A stretch of DNA of 64,000 nucleotides from JAOUEA01 sp963825685 (GCA_963825685.1 CAWGUD010000006.1:248001-312000); one strand, 5' to 3'. Counted from the stretch's first letter, positions 31,214-39,574 are shown. The notes: generated from the letters alone by a model not told the origin. Program-made: numbers and translations.

Positions 31214-32740
31214 GTGGAGCGAGACGAGGAGCACGACCCGGGTCTGCCGATCCAGTTCGGTCCGGCCTCCAACGGGGAGTACGACCCCGAGCCGTCGCTG
31301 CCGCCGGTGCTCAGGGAGACGATCGCCCGCGCGCAGGCGTGGTCGGCCGAGAACGCCGACCGGCTCGGCATGTCGCGTCGGGAGTTCCTGCTCTCTGCCT
31401 GCGGCGCGGCGACCGCGTTCCTCGCGTTGAACGCCTGTACCGCCGAGGAGCACGGGGCGGGGCCGTCGTCGCCGAGCGCGACGGGCTCGAGCCCGGGCGG
31501 CTCCTACGAGGTGCCGCCGAGCGCGTCGGTCGAACCCGAGAGCGCGTTCGACGCGCTCGGCGGCGAGGAGTTCGTCTTCGACATCCAGGGGCACCTGCTC
31601 GAGTACCACCTGAACCCGGTGCTGAACGGCCAGGACTTCTGGACGTCCTTCCCGCAGCAGGACTGTGGCGAGGACGACCCGCGCGCCTGCTACTCGATCG
31701 AGCACTTCCTCGAGTTGATGTTCCTGCGCTCGGACACGAACATGCTCGTGCTCTCGGCGCTGCCGATCTTCCCCGAGGGCAGTCCGCAGGGCCACGACGT
31801 GATGGACCTCACGCGCACGGTCGCCGCCTCGCTCTGCCGCGACGAGCGCATCCTGCTGCACGGCCAGGCTCTGCCGAACGTGGGGAAGCTCGATGCCGCG
31901 CTCGCCGCGATGGAGCACACGGCCGCGGCCTACCCCGTCGCCGCCTGGAAGACGTTCACCCACTTCCCCGACGCCTTCGAGGGCGACGGCAACGGATGGT
32001 GGCTCGACGACCGCGACCCGAACGAACGACAGGTGGGGGAGCGCTTCATCCGCAAGGCCAAGGAGATCGGCACCGACACGATCTGCATCCACAAGGGGCT
32101 CTCGCTCGGCTCGCCGTTCGCCTCGCCCGACGACGTGGGCCCGGCGGCGCGCAGGCACCGCGACATGAACTTCGTGGCGTACCACTCCGGGTTCGAGGCG
32201 AACGTGTCCGAGGTGCCGTACACGAAGGCCACGAGACACATGGGCACGAACCGATTGATCTGGTCGATGGAACGCGAGGGCATCGGCCCGAACGAGAACG
32301 TCTACGCCGAGATGGGCACGTCGTGGTGGTTCGTGATGCGCTACCCCGATCAGGCGGCGCATTTCCTCGGGAAGTTGCTGCGCTATGTGGGTGAGGACAA
32401 CGTGCTGTGGGGCACCGACTGCCTGTTCTACGGCTCGCCGCAACCGATGATCCAGGCGATGCGGGCGTTCCAGATCTCGCCCGAGTTCCAGGAGCGCTAC
32501 GGCTACCCGAAACTCACGAAGGAGCTCAAGGCGAAGATCTTGGGGCTCAACGGCGCCGCGCTCTACGGCGTGGAGCCGAACACGGAGACGTGCGAGTTCT
32601 CCCGGCGCGACCTCGAGCAGATCCGCCGGAAGCTCCCCGGTCTGAACCGGGTGCTGGGGCCGACGACGATGGCCGAAACGCAGGCCTTCCGCGACGACGA
32701 CCGCGAGCAGTGGGCGACGATGGCCACGATGCTCGCCTGA
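31214..32740 (+). CDS. TAT-exported amidohydrolase-family protein
   Basis: 508 residues. An unusually long N-terminal segment precedes a twin-arginine signal (MSRREFLLSACGAATAFLALNAC) whose last Cys could also be a lipobox. The mature part is an amidohydrolase_2-type barrel: FDIQGHLLEYH near the first metal motif, KTFTHFP, FVAYHSGFEA, and the closing LWGTDCLFYGSPQPMI with its metal-binding Asp. The first motif is QGH rather than the usual H-x-H, so metal binding may be altered. It is probably an exported hydrolase or decarboxylase of a cyclic compound. The start is GTG 31214, following gcggggg. Confidence 0.78.
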   Translation: MERDEEHDPGLPIQFGPASNGEYDPEPSLPPVLRETIARAQAWSAENADRLGMSRREFLLSACGAATAFLALNACTAEEHGAGPSSPSATGSSPGGSYEVPPSASVEPESAFDALGGEEFVFDIQGHLLEYHLNPVLNGQDFWTSFPQQDCGEDDPRACYSIEHFLELMFLRSDTNMLVLSALPIFPEGSPQGHDVMDLTRTVAASLCRDERILLHGQALPNVGKLDAALAAMEHTAAAYPVAAWKTFTHFPDAFEGDGNGWWLDDRDPNERQVGERFIRKAKEIGTDTICIHKGLSLGSPFASPDDVGPAARRHRDMNFVAYHSGFEANVSEVPYTKATRHMGTNRLIWSMEREGIGPNENVYAEMGTSWWFVMRYPDQAAHFLGKLLRYVGEDNVLWGTDCLFYGSPQPMIQAMRAFQISPEFQERYGYPKLTKELKAKILGLNGAALYGVEPNTETCEFSRRDLEQIRRKLPGLNRVLGPTTMAETQAFRDDDREQWATMATMLA

Positions 32741-32768
32741 GAAGCGTCACAAAGCGTGGACCTCGGGG

Positions 32769-32774
32769 CATGAT
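32769..32774 (+). promoter_or_regulatory. Leaderless-type -10 box
   Basis: CATGAT, six bases before the ATG at 32781. Confidence 0.45.
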
Positions 32775-32780
32775 CGCGAT

Positions 32781-33428
32781 ATGAGAGCGCTCGTCCCTCT
32801 CGCCGTATTGGCTCTGTCGCTTCCGGGCGCATGTGCCAATGCGAACGATCCGGGAACCGACGATCAGGCTGCCGACCCCTCCTCCGCCCAACTCGAGGTG
32901 CGATGCGACGGCGTCGAGACGCTGATCTTGACCCCGATCGTGCAGGCACAGCCCGACGGGGTGCACACGGTGATCCACAATGTGAGCGACGCCGAGGTGC
33001 TCATGCAATGGGAGGGTGGAGGCGACGGCGTGCCGCCCGGCGAATCGCGGCGGCTCGTCCCGATCTCTCCCGGCGACGCTCGGTTCCGTTGTCAGGCGCT
33101 GACCGACGATCTCGATCCGGGCGATCCGGGCGGCTGGGCATCCTTCGAGGTGCTGGAGCCTCCCGGATGGGTGTCGACGGATCTCGGCTGTGCGGAAGGG
33201 GGATTCATCGGAACCAATGACTACGCCCCCGATGCCGAGGGTGTGAGCGATCCGGAGGCAGACGCCAGGGAGCAGGCTGAGGGTGCCGAGGTGGTCCAGG
33301 CGGGATACGCCACCGACGAGGAGATCTCATTCGTGGCGTTCGACGGTGACGATCCCACGACGGTGCTCACGTACTTCTCCGACGGCAAGGGCGGATGGCT
33401 CCTGAATACGACGTCCCGCTGTAGCTGA
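32781..33428 (+). CDS. Secreted lipoprotein-like protein of unknown function
   Basis: 215 residues. A short signal peptide ends ALSLPGAC, with Cys as a possible lipid site. The first domain reads LEVRCDGVETLILTPIVQAQPDGVHTVIHNVSDAEVLMQWE, a pattern I have seen in actinobacterial secreted proteins but cannot name. The second half is acidic and holds Cys pairs (GCAEGGF, TSRCS at the very end). No enzyme motif is visible. It stands alone with its own promoter box. Confidence 0.65.
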   Translation: MRALVPLAVLALSLPGACANANDPGTDDQAADPSSAQLEVRCDGVETLILTPIVQAQPDGVHTVIHNVSDAEVLMQWEGGGDGVPPGESRRLVPISPGDARFRCQALTDDLDPGDPGGWASFEVLEPPGWVSTDLGCAEGGFIGTNDYAPDAEGVSDPEADAREQAEGAEVVQAGYATDEEISFVAFDGDDPTTVLTYFSDGKGGWLLNTTSRCS

Positions 33429-33442
33429 CACGAACGGATCCG

Positions 33443-33448
33443 TATCCT
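33443..33448 (+). promoter_or_regulatory. Leaderless-type -10 box of the RNB gene
   Basis: TATCCT, six bases before the GTG at 33455, supporting that GTG as the true start even though one frame break separates it from the main reading frame. Confidence 0.5.
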
Positions 33449-33454
33449 CGACGG

Positions 33455-34896
33455 GTGCCTCGGCGATCGATCCGGCTCGTTGCTCCTGCCGACGAGTCTG
33501 CGCGAGACCTTCGCGGCGATCCGTGCCGACATCGGCATCCCTGAGACGTTCCCGCCCGACGTGCTCGCCGAGGCCGAGCGCTCGGCTCGTGAACCACGGC
33601 TCCCCGACACCGATCTCACCGATGTGCCGTTCGTCACGCTCGATCCGCCGGAGTCGATGGACCTCGATCAGGCGTTCCATCTCGAACGACTTCCGGGCGG
33701 CGGGTTCCGACTTCGATACGCGATCGCCGACGTCGCCGCGTTCGTCGATCCGGGCGGCGCGGTCGACGCCGAGGCCCATCGGCGGGCCGAGACCGCATAC
33801 AGCCCCGACGGCCGCGCCCCGCTGTACCCACCGGTGCTGTCGGAGGGCGCCGCATCGCTGCTGCCCGACGGCCCGCGGCCCGCGGTGGTCTGGCGGGTGG
33901 ACGTCGACGCGACCGGAGCCACGGTCGACACCGACGTGGAGCGTGCCCGTGTCACGAGTCGGGCGAAGCTCGGCTACGCCGACGTGCAGGCGGCGCTCGA
34001 TGACGGGACCGCCGACGACATGCTGCGGCTCCTGCCGGAGATCGGCACGCTCCTGCAGCAGGCCGAGCACGCCCGTGGCGGCGCGAGCCTCGGCGTTCCG
34101 ACGCAGGAGGTCGTCGGGCGCGACGGGGGCTACTCGCTTCGGTTCCGCTCGCTGCTGCCGGTGGAGGACTGGAACGCCCAGCTCTCGCTGCTCACCGGGC
34201 GAGCCGCCGCGGAGATGATGCTCGAGGCGGGCGTGGGCATCGTGCGGACGATGCCACCGGCCGACGAGTACGACGTGGCCCGGCTGCGACGCGTGGCCGC
34301 CGGCCTGGGCATCGACTGGCCGGCCGACCTTCCCTACCCGGACATGCTGCACACGGTCGACCCCTCCCGCTCCGACGCCGAGGCGGTGTTCCTGCAGGAA
34401 GCGGCGGTGCTGTTCCGGGCCGCCTCCTACGTGGCCTTCGACGGGCAGCCACCGCCCGACCCGATGCACGCGGCCCTCGCGGCTCGGTATGCCCACTGCA
34501 CGGCACCACTGCGCCGCCTCGGCGATCGGTACGCGAACGAGGTGTGCCTCGCGCTGTGCGCCGGGCTCGACGTGCCCGTGTGGGCGCGCGACGCCTTGCC
34601 CGCCCTGCCGATCGAGATGGCGCTCGGCGCCGAGCGCGGCAACCGGCTCGAGCGAACGGTGGTGGATGCGGTCGAGGCCGCCGTGCTCGCGCCGCTGGTC
34701 GGACAGGAGTCGGACGCACTGGTGATCGACCTGTGGAAGCGGGGCAGGGGAGAGGTCGCGCTGCGGCATCCGGCGGTGATCGGACCGTGCGACGACGTGC
34801 ACGAGCTGGGCGCGAGGGTGCGGGTCCGCCTCGAGGAAGCCGACGTCATGAAGCACACGATCCGCTTCGCGAGGGTTTCCGGCGGCGGGCGGCTGA
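33455..34896 (+). CDS. RNB-domain 3'-5' exoribonuclease (RNase II/R family), two frame breaks
   Basis: About 479 residues after correction. LDPPESMDLDQAFHLER is the catalytic acidic motif; DLDQ replaces the DxDD of E. coli RNase II, a form usual in short actinobacterial RNB proteins. RYAIADVAAFVDPGG and CTAPLRRLGDRYANE are further RNB signatures. Cold-shock domains are absent. It is an RNA decay enzyme in the cytoplasm. The first break (near 33492, gagtctgcg for gagctgcg) links GTG 33455 (PRRSIRLVAPADE) to LRETFAAIRADIG. The second (ggcggcgggcgg, near 34888) matters more: with one G removed the gene ends at TGA 34894-34896. As written it reads on into selD. Confidence 0.83.
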
Positions 34897-34921
34897 CCGT
34901 CGACGACGACGCGCAGCCTCG

Positions 34922-34927
34922 TAAGCT
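34922..34927 (+). promoter_or_regulatory. Leaderless-type -10 box of selD
   Basis: TAAGCT, seven bases before the selD ATG; evidence that selD is an independent gene and not the second half of an RNB fusion. Confidence 0.6.
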
Positions 34928-34934
34928 GCGACGC

Positions 34935-35975
34935 ATGCAGACGGAACGACGGCTGACCTCCTTCAGCCACGGCGCGGGGTGCGGGTGCAAGCTCGGCCCC
35001 GAGCAGCTCAACGAGGTGCTCGGAACGCTCTCGCTCCCCGGAGTCCCGTCCGAGGTGCTCGTCGCCGCCGACACCGGCGACGACGCGGCCGTCTACGCGC
35101 TCGACGACGACCGCGCGCTCGTCGCGACGCTCGACTTCTTCACGCCGATCGTCGACGACCCGTACGACTGGGGTCGCATCGCCGCGACGAACGCGATGAG
35201 CGACGTCTACGCGATGGGCGGCACGCCGTTCCTCGGTCTCAACATCGTGAACTGGCCCATCGACGACCTGCCGGCGGAGATGCTCGGCCGCGTGCTCCAG
35301 GGCGGCGCCGACGCTGCGGGGGCCGTCGGCGTGCCGGTGCTCGGCGGGCACTCGATCACCGACCCCGAGCCGAAGTACGGCATGGTCGTGCTCGGCTTCG
35401 TCGACCCGCGCCGCATGCTGCGGAACTCGACCGCGGTGGCAGGCGATGCGCTGGTGCTCACGAAGCCGCTCGGCCTCGGCATGATCTCCACGGCGGTCAA
35501 GCGCGGCGTCGCGACCGACGAGATGCTCGCCACCGCCGTCGAGCTGATGACGACCCCGAACCGAGCGGCGAGCGAGGCCGTGAACGAGGTCGGCGCCGAT
35601 GCCGCGACCGACGTCACCGGGTTCGGCCTCCTCGGCCACCTCCACCGCATGCTGCTCGCGAGCGGGGTCGCGGCCGAGATCGACGCGAGCGCCGTCCCGC
35701 TGATCGACGGCGCGCTCGACCTCGCGCGCAGCGGCGTCGTCCCCGGCGGCACGCAGCGCAACCACGCCTACGTCGCGCCCCACGTCGACTGGGGCGACCT
35801 CGACGAGCCGGAGCAGCTCCTGCTCGCGGACGCCCAGACGAGCGGTGGGTTGCTCGTCGCGACCGACAGGCCGGACGAGATGGTTGCGTCGATGCGAACG
35901 CGCGGGGTCATGTCTGCCGTGATCGGGTCGGTCGTGCCCGGTCGATCGGGCCGCATCACCCTCACGCACGGATAG
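34935..35975 (+). CDS. selD: Selenide, water dikinase (selenophosphate synthetase)
   Basis: 346 residues. N-terminal SHGAGCGCKLGPEQL carries Cys16 (aligned with catalytic Cys17 of E. coli SelD, the Cys rather than selenocysteine form) and Lys19. DTGDDAAVYALDDDRALVATLDFFTPIVDDPYDWGRIAATNAMSDVYAMGG binds ATP and metals. GVPVLGGHSITDPEPKYG and DVTGFGLLGHLHRML follow as in all SelD. It makes selenophosphate from selenide and ATP for selenocysteine or selenouridine. No selA, selB or selenocysteine tRNA is visible here. A -10 box lies seven bases upstream; the RNB frame runs into it without a stop as sequenced. Confidence 0.93.
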   Translation: MQTERRLTSFSHGAGCGCKLGPEQLNEVLGTLSLPGVPSEVLVAADTGDDAAVYALDDDRALVATLDFFTPIVDDPYDWGRIAATNAMSDVYAMGGTPFLGLNIVNWPIDDLPAEMLGRVLQGGADAAGAVGVPVLGGHSITDPEPKYGMVVLGFVDPRRMLRNSTAVAGDALVLTKPLGLGMISTAVKRGVATDEMLATAVELMTTPNRAASEAVNEVGADAATDVTGFGLLGHLHRMLLASGVAAEIDASAVPLIDGALDLARSGVVPGGTQRNHAYVAPHVDWGDLDEPEQLLLADAQTSGGLLVATDRPDEMVASMRTRGVMSAVIGSVVPGRSGRITLTHG

Positions 35976-36001
35976 CAGCGTCTGGGCCTCCTCCGGAACT
36001 A

Positions 36002-36052
36002 GGCAGGGACCTCCGTCTTTCCGTCGCAGGACCCACTACGGAGGTCCCTGCC
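36002..36052. terminator. Long hairpin after selD
   Basis: GGCAGGGACCTCCG and CGGAGGTCCCTGCC form a perfect 14-base stem around a 23-base loop, 27 bases after the selD stop. There is no T-run. It probably ends or stabilises the selD transcript and insulates the mec operon. Confidence 0.5.
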
Positions 36053-36117
36053 AAGTCGCGCCGCAGAGAACCCGGCCGGGTCGCCAGGCCGGCTCTCGGA
36101 ATAACCGACCCCACTGG

Positions 36118-36135
36118 TAGCATTTGCACCTGCAA
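36118..36135 (+). promoter_or_regulatory. mec-operon promoter -10 with overlapping palindrome
   Basis: TAGCAT (36118-36123) is a good -10, and immediately after it lies TTGCACCTGCAA (36124-36135), the same palindrome found before lon. Its place at the expected transcription start suggests a repressor site or an RNA 5'-end element. Confidence 0.5.
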
Positions 36136-36186
36136 CAGCGTCGGGCGAACGCGTCCGCGCGCAGGTCGCATCCCGGGAGCACTGAC

Positions 36187-36585
36187 TTGACCGAGCTGGA
36201 CGGCGTCTTCACCAAGGAGATCGTGGAGCAGGGGCTCCGCGAGTTCCCCAACGAGAGCTGCGGCGTGATCGCGGCCGCCGACGGCGTGCCCGTGAAGGTC
36301 TTCCCGATGAGGAACGCCGACGCGAGCCCCGTGACCTACCGGCTCGACGGCAAGGAGCAGCTCCGCGTCTTCGAGGAGATCGACGAGCAGGGCTGGGAGC
36401 TGTGGGCGATCTACCACTCGCACACGCACTCCGAGGCCTACCCGAGCGAGACCGACATCAGGCTCGCGTTCTACCCCGAGGCGCGCTACATCCTGGTCTC
36501 GCTCACCGACCGTGAGGAACCGGTGATCCGGTCGTTCTTCATCACCGACGGCGAGGTCACCGAAGAGGAGCTGACCGTTCGATGA
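36187..36585 (+). CDS. mec: JAMM/M67 metallopeptidase, CysO-cysteine hydrolase
   Basis: 132 residues. The complete JAMM zinc site is present: Glu23 in PNESCG, then YHSHTHSEAYPSETD with His77, His79 and Asp90. It is orthologous by sequence and context to M. tuberculosis Mec (Rv1334), which releases cysteine from the CysO-Cys adduct made by CysM. It is the first gene of a unit with an E1 enzyme and cysO. The TTG start at 36187 is unusual but fits the family N-terminus; no earlier ATG or GTG works. Confidence 0.9.
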   Translation: MTELDGVFTKEIVEQGLREFPNESCGVIAAADGVPVKVFPMRNADASPVTYRLDGKEQLRVFEEIDEQGWELWAIYHSHTHSEAYPSETDIRLAFYPEARYILVSLTDREEPVIRSFFITDGEVTEEELTVR

Positions 36586-36598
36586 AAGGCCCAGGCTC

Positions 36599-37420
36599 GT
36601 GACGCAGCAGCCGATGTTCAACGAGGACCAGGTGCAGCGCTACGCGCGTCACATCATCCTGCCCAACATCGGCGGGAAGGGTCAGCGCAAGCTGCTCGAT
36701 AGCTCGGTGCTCGTGATCGGCGCCGGCGGCCTCGGCTCGCCGATCGCGATGTACCTGGCCGCCGCCGGCATCGGCAAGCTCGGCGTGGTCGACTTCGACG
36801 CGGTCGACGTCTCGAACCTGCAGCGCCAGATCCTGCACACGAGCGACGACATCGGCCGCCCGAAGGTCGAGAGCGCGGTCGAGCACCTGCGCTCGATCAA
36901 CCCGACGATCGAGATCGTGGGCCACGACACGCTGCTGTTCTCGACGAACGTCTACGACGTGTTCGAGGGCTACGACATCATCGTCGACGGCACCGACAAC
37001 TTCCCGGTGCGCTACCTCGTGAACGACGCGACGCAGTTCACGGGCAAGCCGCTCGTGTACGGCTCGATCTACCAGTTCGAGGGCCAGGCCACCGTGTTCA
37101 TGCCCGGCAAGGAGACGCCGTGCTATCGGTGCCTCTTCCCGTCGCCGCCGCCTCCGGGCACGGTGCCGAGCTGCGCCGAAGGGGGCGTGTTCGGCGTGCT
37201 CCCCGGCGTGATCGGCGCGATCCAGGCGACCGAGGCGATCAAGCTGATCACCGGCGAGGGCCAGACGCTCGAGGGCCGGCTGCTGCTCTACGACGCCCTG
37301 CACATGGACTTCCAGGAAGTGAAGATCCGCTGGGACGCCGACTGCCCCGTCTGCGGCAAGGAGCCCACGATCACCGAGCTGATCGACTACGAGGCGTTCT
37401 GCGGCGTTCCCGCCCGCTGA
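36599..37420 (+). CDS. moeB: MoeB/ThiF-type E1 adenylyltransferase
   Basis: 273 residues with the ThiF fold: VLVIGAGGLGSPIAMYLAAAGIGKLGVVDFD (ATP site), DNFPVRYLVNDA, structural zinc cysteines in TPCYRC and CPVCGKE, and PSCAEGGVFGVLPG around the crossover loop. It adenylates the C-terminal glycine of a ubiquitin-like sulfur carrier. Position between mec and cysO makes CysO the likely partner. M. tuberculosis uses the unlinked MoeZ, which has an added rhodanese domain; that domain is absent here, so sulfur must come from another transferase. The GTG start lies 13 bases after mec. Confidence 0.9.
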   Translation: MTQQPMFNEDQVQRYARHIILPNIGGKGQRKLLDSSVLVIGAGGLGSPIAMYLAAAGIGKLGVVDFDAVDVSNLQRQILHTSDDIGRPKVESAVEHLRSINPTIEIVGHDTLLFSTNVYDVFEGYDIIVDGTDNFPVRYLVNDATQFTGKPLVYGSIYQFEGQATVFMPGKETPCYRCLFPSPPPPGTVPSCAEGGVFGVLPGVIGAIQATEAIKLITGEGQTLEGRLLLYDALHMDFQEVKIRWDADCPVCGKEPTITELIDYEAFCGVPAR

Positions 37421-37476
37421 GACACTGGTATCGACGACCGACCCCACGACCCACCACGACAGGAGACCGAACGACG

Positions 37477-37755
37477 ATGGCCGTGACCGTGAAGCTTCCG
37501 ACGATCCTGCGCAAGCACGCCGGAGGAGAGGCGAAGGTCGGCGCCGACGGCGCGACGCTGCGCGACGTGCTCACCGACCTCGAGGGCCACTACCCGGGCA
37601 TCACGAAGAACGTGATCTCCGACGACGGCGGCCTGCACCGCTTCATCAACGTCTACGTGAACGACGAGGACGTGCGCTACCTCGGATCACTCGAGACCGA
37701 GGTCGCCGACGGCGACACGGTGAGCATCCTGCCCGCGGTCGCCGGCGGTCGCTGA
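37477..37755 (+). CDS. cysO: CysO ubiquitin-like sulfur-carrier protein with an extra C-terminal residue
   Basis: 92 residues with the beta-grasp ThiS/MoaD fold. FINVYVNDEDVRYLGSLETEVADGDTVSILPAVAGG matches M. tuberculosis CysO closely. That protein ends exactly at GG; this one ends GGR. E1 activation needs a free C-terminal glycine, so the Arg must be removed first, or the last codon is a sequencing or start-of-divergence effect. The neighbouring JAMM peptidase is an obvious candidate to trim it, as QbsD does for QbsE. AGGAGA lies 10 bases before the ATG. Confidence 0.9.
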   Translation: MAVTVKLPTILRKHAGGEAKVGADGATLRDVLTDLEGHYPGITKNVISDDGGLHRFINVYVNDEDVRYLGSLETEVADGDTVSILPAVAGGR

Positions 37756-37768
37756 TCCTGAGCGACGC

Positions 37769-38125
37769 TCAGCCGAAGAACTCCTCGGAACCGAAGATCG
37801 TGACGACCATCGCGATGCATGCGCTGAGCGCCGCGGGCACGATCGCCGCCGGCCGGTGTCCACGGAGCCAGCCGATCATGCCGACGACGAACGAGGCGAC
37901 CAGAGGCGTCAGCATCCAGGTGTAGAGGAAGAGGTAGACGCCTCGCGGCACCCCGATGCTGTCGGTGAAGTGGCCGCCCGCGAGCCACGTGATGCCGATC
38001 GCGATCGCGCCACCCACGAGGTGCCACGGCCACGAGGCGGCGAGCAGGATCCACGACCAACGGAGTGCCCGCGTCCCCAGCTGTCGATCGGATCCCTGCG
38101 GCACCACGGGCGCGTGACCGAGCAT
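37769..38125 (-). CDS. Small membrane protein of unknown function
   Basis: 118 residues with three helices (WSWILLAASWPWHLVGGAIAIGI, GVYLFLYTWMLTPLVASFVVGMI, AAIVPAALSACIAMVVTIF) and a C-terminal GSEEFFG. I do not recognise the family. The ATG at 38125 has GGAGG nine bases before it and is preferred over the GTG at 38152. It is transcribed against cysO and interrupts the cys block. Confidence 0.6.
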   Translation of the reverse strand: MLGHAPVVPQGSDRQLGTRALRWSWILLAASWPWHLVGGAIAIGITWLAGGHFTDSIGVPRGVYLFLYTWMLTPLVASFVVGMIGWLRGHRPAAIVPAALSACIAMVVTIFGSEEFFG

Positions 38126-38180
38126 CCGAGCCACCTCCACCCTCCACTCCACTGTACGTCGGCGGTCGTCGCTCCCGGGC

Positions 38181-38186
38181 TAGGCT
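38181..38186 (+). promoter_or_regulatory. Leaderless-type -10 box
   Basis: TAGGCT, exactly seven bases before the GTG of the acetyltransferase gene at 38194. Confidence 0.6.
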
Positions 38187-38193
38187 GGCCGAC

Positions 38194-38607
38194 GTGGAGA
38201 TCCGCAAGCTCGATCCCGACGACGTCGAGCTGCTCGACGCCGGCGTCCGGGTCCTGAAGGGACGGTCGTCGCCGGCGCCCGAGATGTTCCTGCGCGACCA
38301 GCACGCCCACGCCTTCGTCGCGATCGACGACGAGACGGTCGTGGGCTGCGCCTACGGCTACGAGCTCTTCCGGCCCGACGGGTTCTGGATGATCGTGCTC
38401 TACGACCTGGGCGCCGCGGAGCCCTATCGCCAGCAGGGGCTCGGCCGCGAGCTCCTGGACGCGTTCGTGGCGTTCGCCCGCGCCAAGGGCCACGAGAAGA
38501 TGTGGCTGTTCACCGACGCCGGGAACGCGGCCGCCAAGCGCCTCCACGAGGGGGCGGGCGGGGAGCGGGAGGACGGCGCCGTCGGGTACTGGTGGGTCTT
38601 CGAGTGA
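38194..38607 (+). CDS. GNAT acetyltransferase, AAC(3)-I-like
   Basis: 137 residues of the GNAT fold. FVAIDDETVVGCAYGYEL, then YDLGAAEPYRQQGLGRELLDAF (acetyl-CoA pyrophosphate loop Q/R-x-x-G-x-G) and WLFTDAGNAAAKRLHEGAGG. The layout resembles aminoglycoside 3-N-acetyltransferase type I relatives, but resistance should not be assumed from this alone. GTG start and leaderless box agree. Confidence 0.82.
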   Translation: MEIRKLDPDDVELLDAGVRVLKGRSSPAPEMFLRDQHAHAFVAIDDETVVGCAYGYELFRPDGFWMIVLYDLGAAEPYRQQGLGRELLDAFVAFARAKGHEKMWLFTDAGNAAAKRLHEGAGGEREDGAVGYWWVFE

Positions 38608-38633
38608 GCGCCTCCCGCGGGGCCATCGGCCTA

Positions 38634-38649
38634 TTGACCTGCAGGTCAA
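38634..38649. promoter_or_regulatory. Perfect 16-bp palindrome TTGACCTGCAGGTCAA
   Basis: TTGACCTG is followed directly by its reverse complement CAGGTCAA, 41 bases before the gene at 38691. Its first six bases make a good -35 (TTGACC), with TCTAGC 16 bases further as a possible -10, so a dimeric regulator could control this promoter. Confidence 0.55.
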
Positions 38650-38690
38650 CACCGGTCTAGCGTCCGGGGTGGAAGGGAGGGCGCTTCCCC

Positions 38691-39539
38691 GTGCGAACAC
38701 CCACGAGAGGACCGCAGGACCACGTACCCGTGGCTCCTCGCGCTCCGAAGGCGCCCCGACGCGAACAAGACCTGATCGTCATCCCCGAGGCCAAGGAGCC
38801 TCGTCGGTGGGGTGTGGTCGCGGCGATCGTGGCCGGTGCGCTCGCGCTGATCCTCATCATCGCGCTCGCGCTGTACGCGGTGGACCAGCGCGACCGTGCC
38901 GACGACCTCGATGCGCAGCTCACGGCCGCCCTCGATGACCAGCAGGCGCTGATCGAGGCGGCCACGGCGTCCCGCGAGCGCGTCGCTGCGCTCGAGACCC
39001 GCGTCGGCGTGCTCGAGGGCGACCTGCAGCGCGCTCGCCAGGGCAGGGACGTCGCCTCGGCCAGCAAGCAGGAGGCGAGGGAGAACCTGCGACAGTCCCG
39101 TGAGGCCCTCGACGAGGAACAGGCTCGCTTCCGCTCGTACATGGGCCCGGTCGTGGGCGACGGCCCCCACGTGGGCCGGCTGATCGCGGTCGGTGCCGAC
39201 CAGTCGCCGGCGCGCGTCACGATCGATCTCGGCCGGTGGTTCACCGGAGCCGCGGCGACGCAGGCGGCGATCGAGGACGGCGTGATCGTGGCGGGCGACA
39301 CCAGGTCCCGCTACTTCCGCAACGACGACCCGATCTGGCGGACGCTCCCCGTCGACACGTTCGCCACGGTCACCGTGCGACGGTGGGGCGGCAGCGTCAC
39401 CTACACGATCGCGCTGAGCGAGCTGCAGCGGCTGATGCGCACCGACTCCCGGCGCGCCCAGCGCATCACGAACGACCCGTTCCGCATCACCGTCACCGAC
39501 GGACGCATCACGGCCCTCACCCAGCTCCGATACCCGTAG
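38691..39539 (+). CDS. Membrane-anchored coiled-coil protein of unknown function
   Basis: 282 residues. A basic/proline N-terminus, one helix (VVAAIVAGALALILIIALALYAV), then about 90 residues of coiled coil (DQRDRADDLDAQLTAALDDQQALIE... ALDEEQARF), then a compact C-terminal domain starting YMGPVVGDGPHVGRLIAVG. No family recognised. It probably projects outside the cell as a structural or sensory protein. The GTG start follows ggaaggga. It sits behind the 16-base palindrome and before cysM. Confidence 0.65.
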   Translation: MRTPTRGPQDHVPVAPRAPKAPRREQDLIVIPEAKEPRRWGVVAAIVAGALALILIIALALYAVDQRDRADDLDAQLTAALDDQQALIEAATASRERVAALETRVGVLEGDLQRARQGRDVASASKQEARENLRQSREALDEEQARFRSYMGPVVGDGPHVGRLIAVGADQSPARVTIDLGRWFTGAAATQAAIEDGVIVAGDTRSRYFRNDDPIWRTLPVDTFATVTVRRWGGSVTYTIALSELQRLMRTDSRRAQRITNDPFRITVTDGRITALTQLRYP

Positions 39540-39568
39540 CGACAGCGCCCGAACGACTGCCCGCTTGG

Positions 39569-39574
39569 GATACT
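39569..39574 (+). promoter_or_regulatory. Leaderless-type -10 box of cysM
   Basis: GATACT, six bases before the cysM GTG. Confidence 0.5.

Noticed and set aside
34935..35975. Selenocysteine-containing SelD with an in-frame TGA
   Set aside because: The active-site position is an ordinary Cys codon in GAGCGCK; no in-frame TGA occurs.
38194..38607. Aminoglycoside resistance gene
   Set aside because: It shares the GNAT fold and general AAC(3)-I layout only; nothing in the sequence shows drug specificity.
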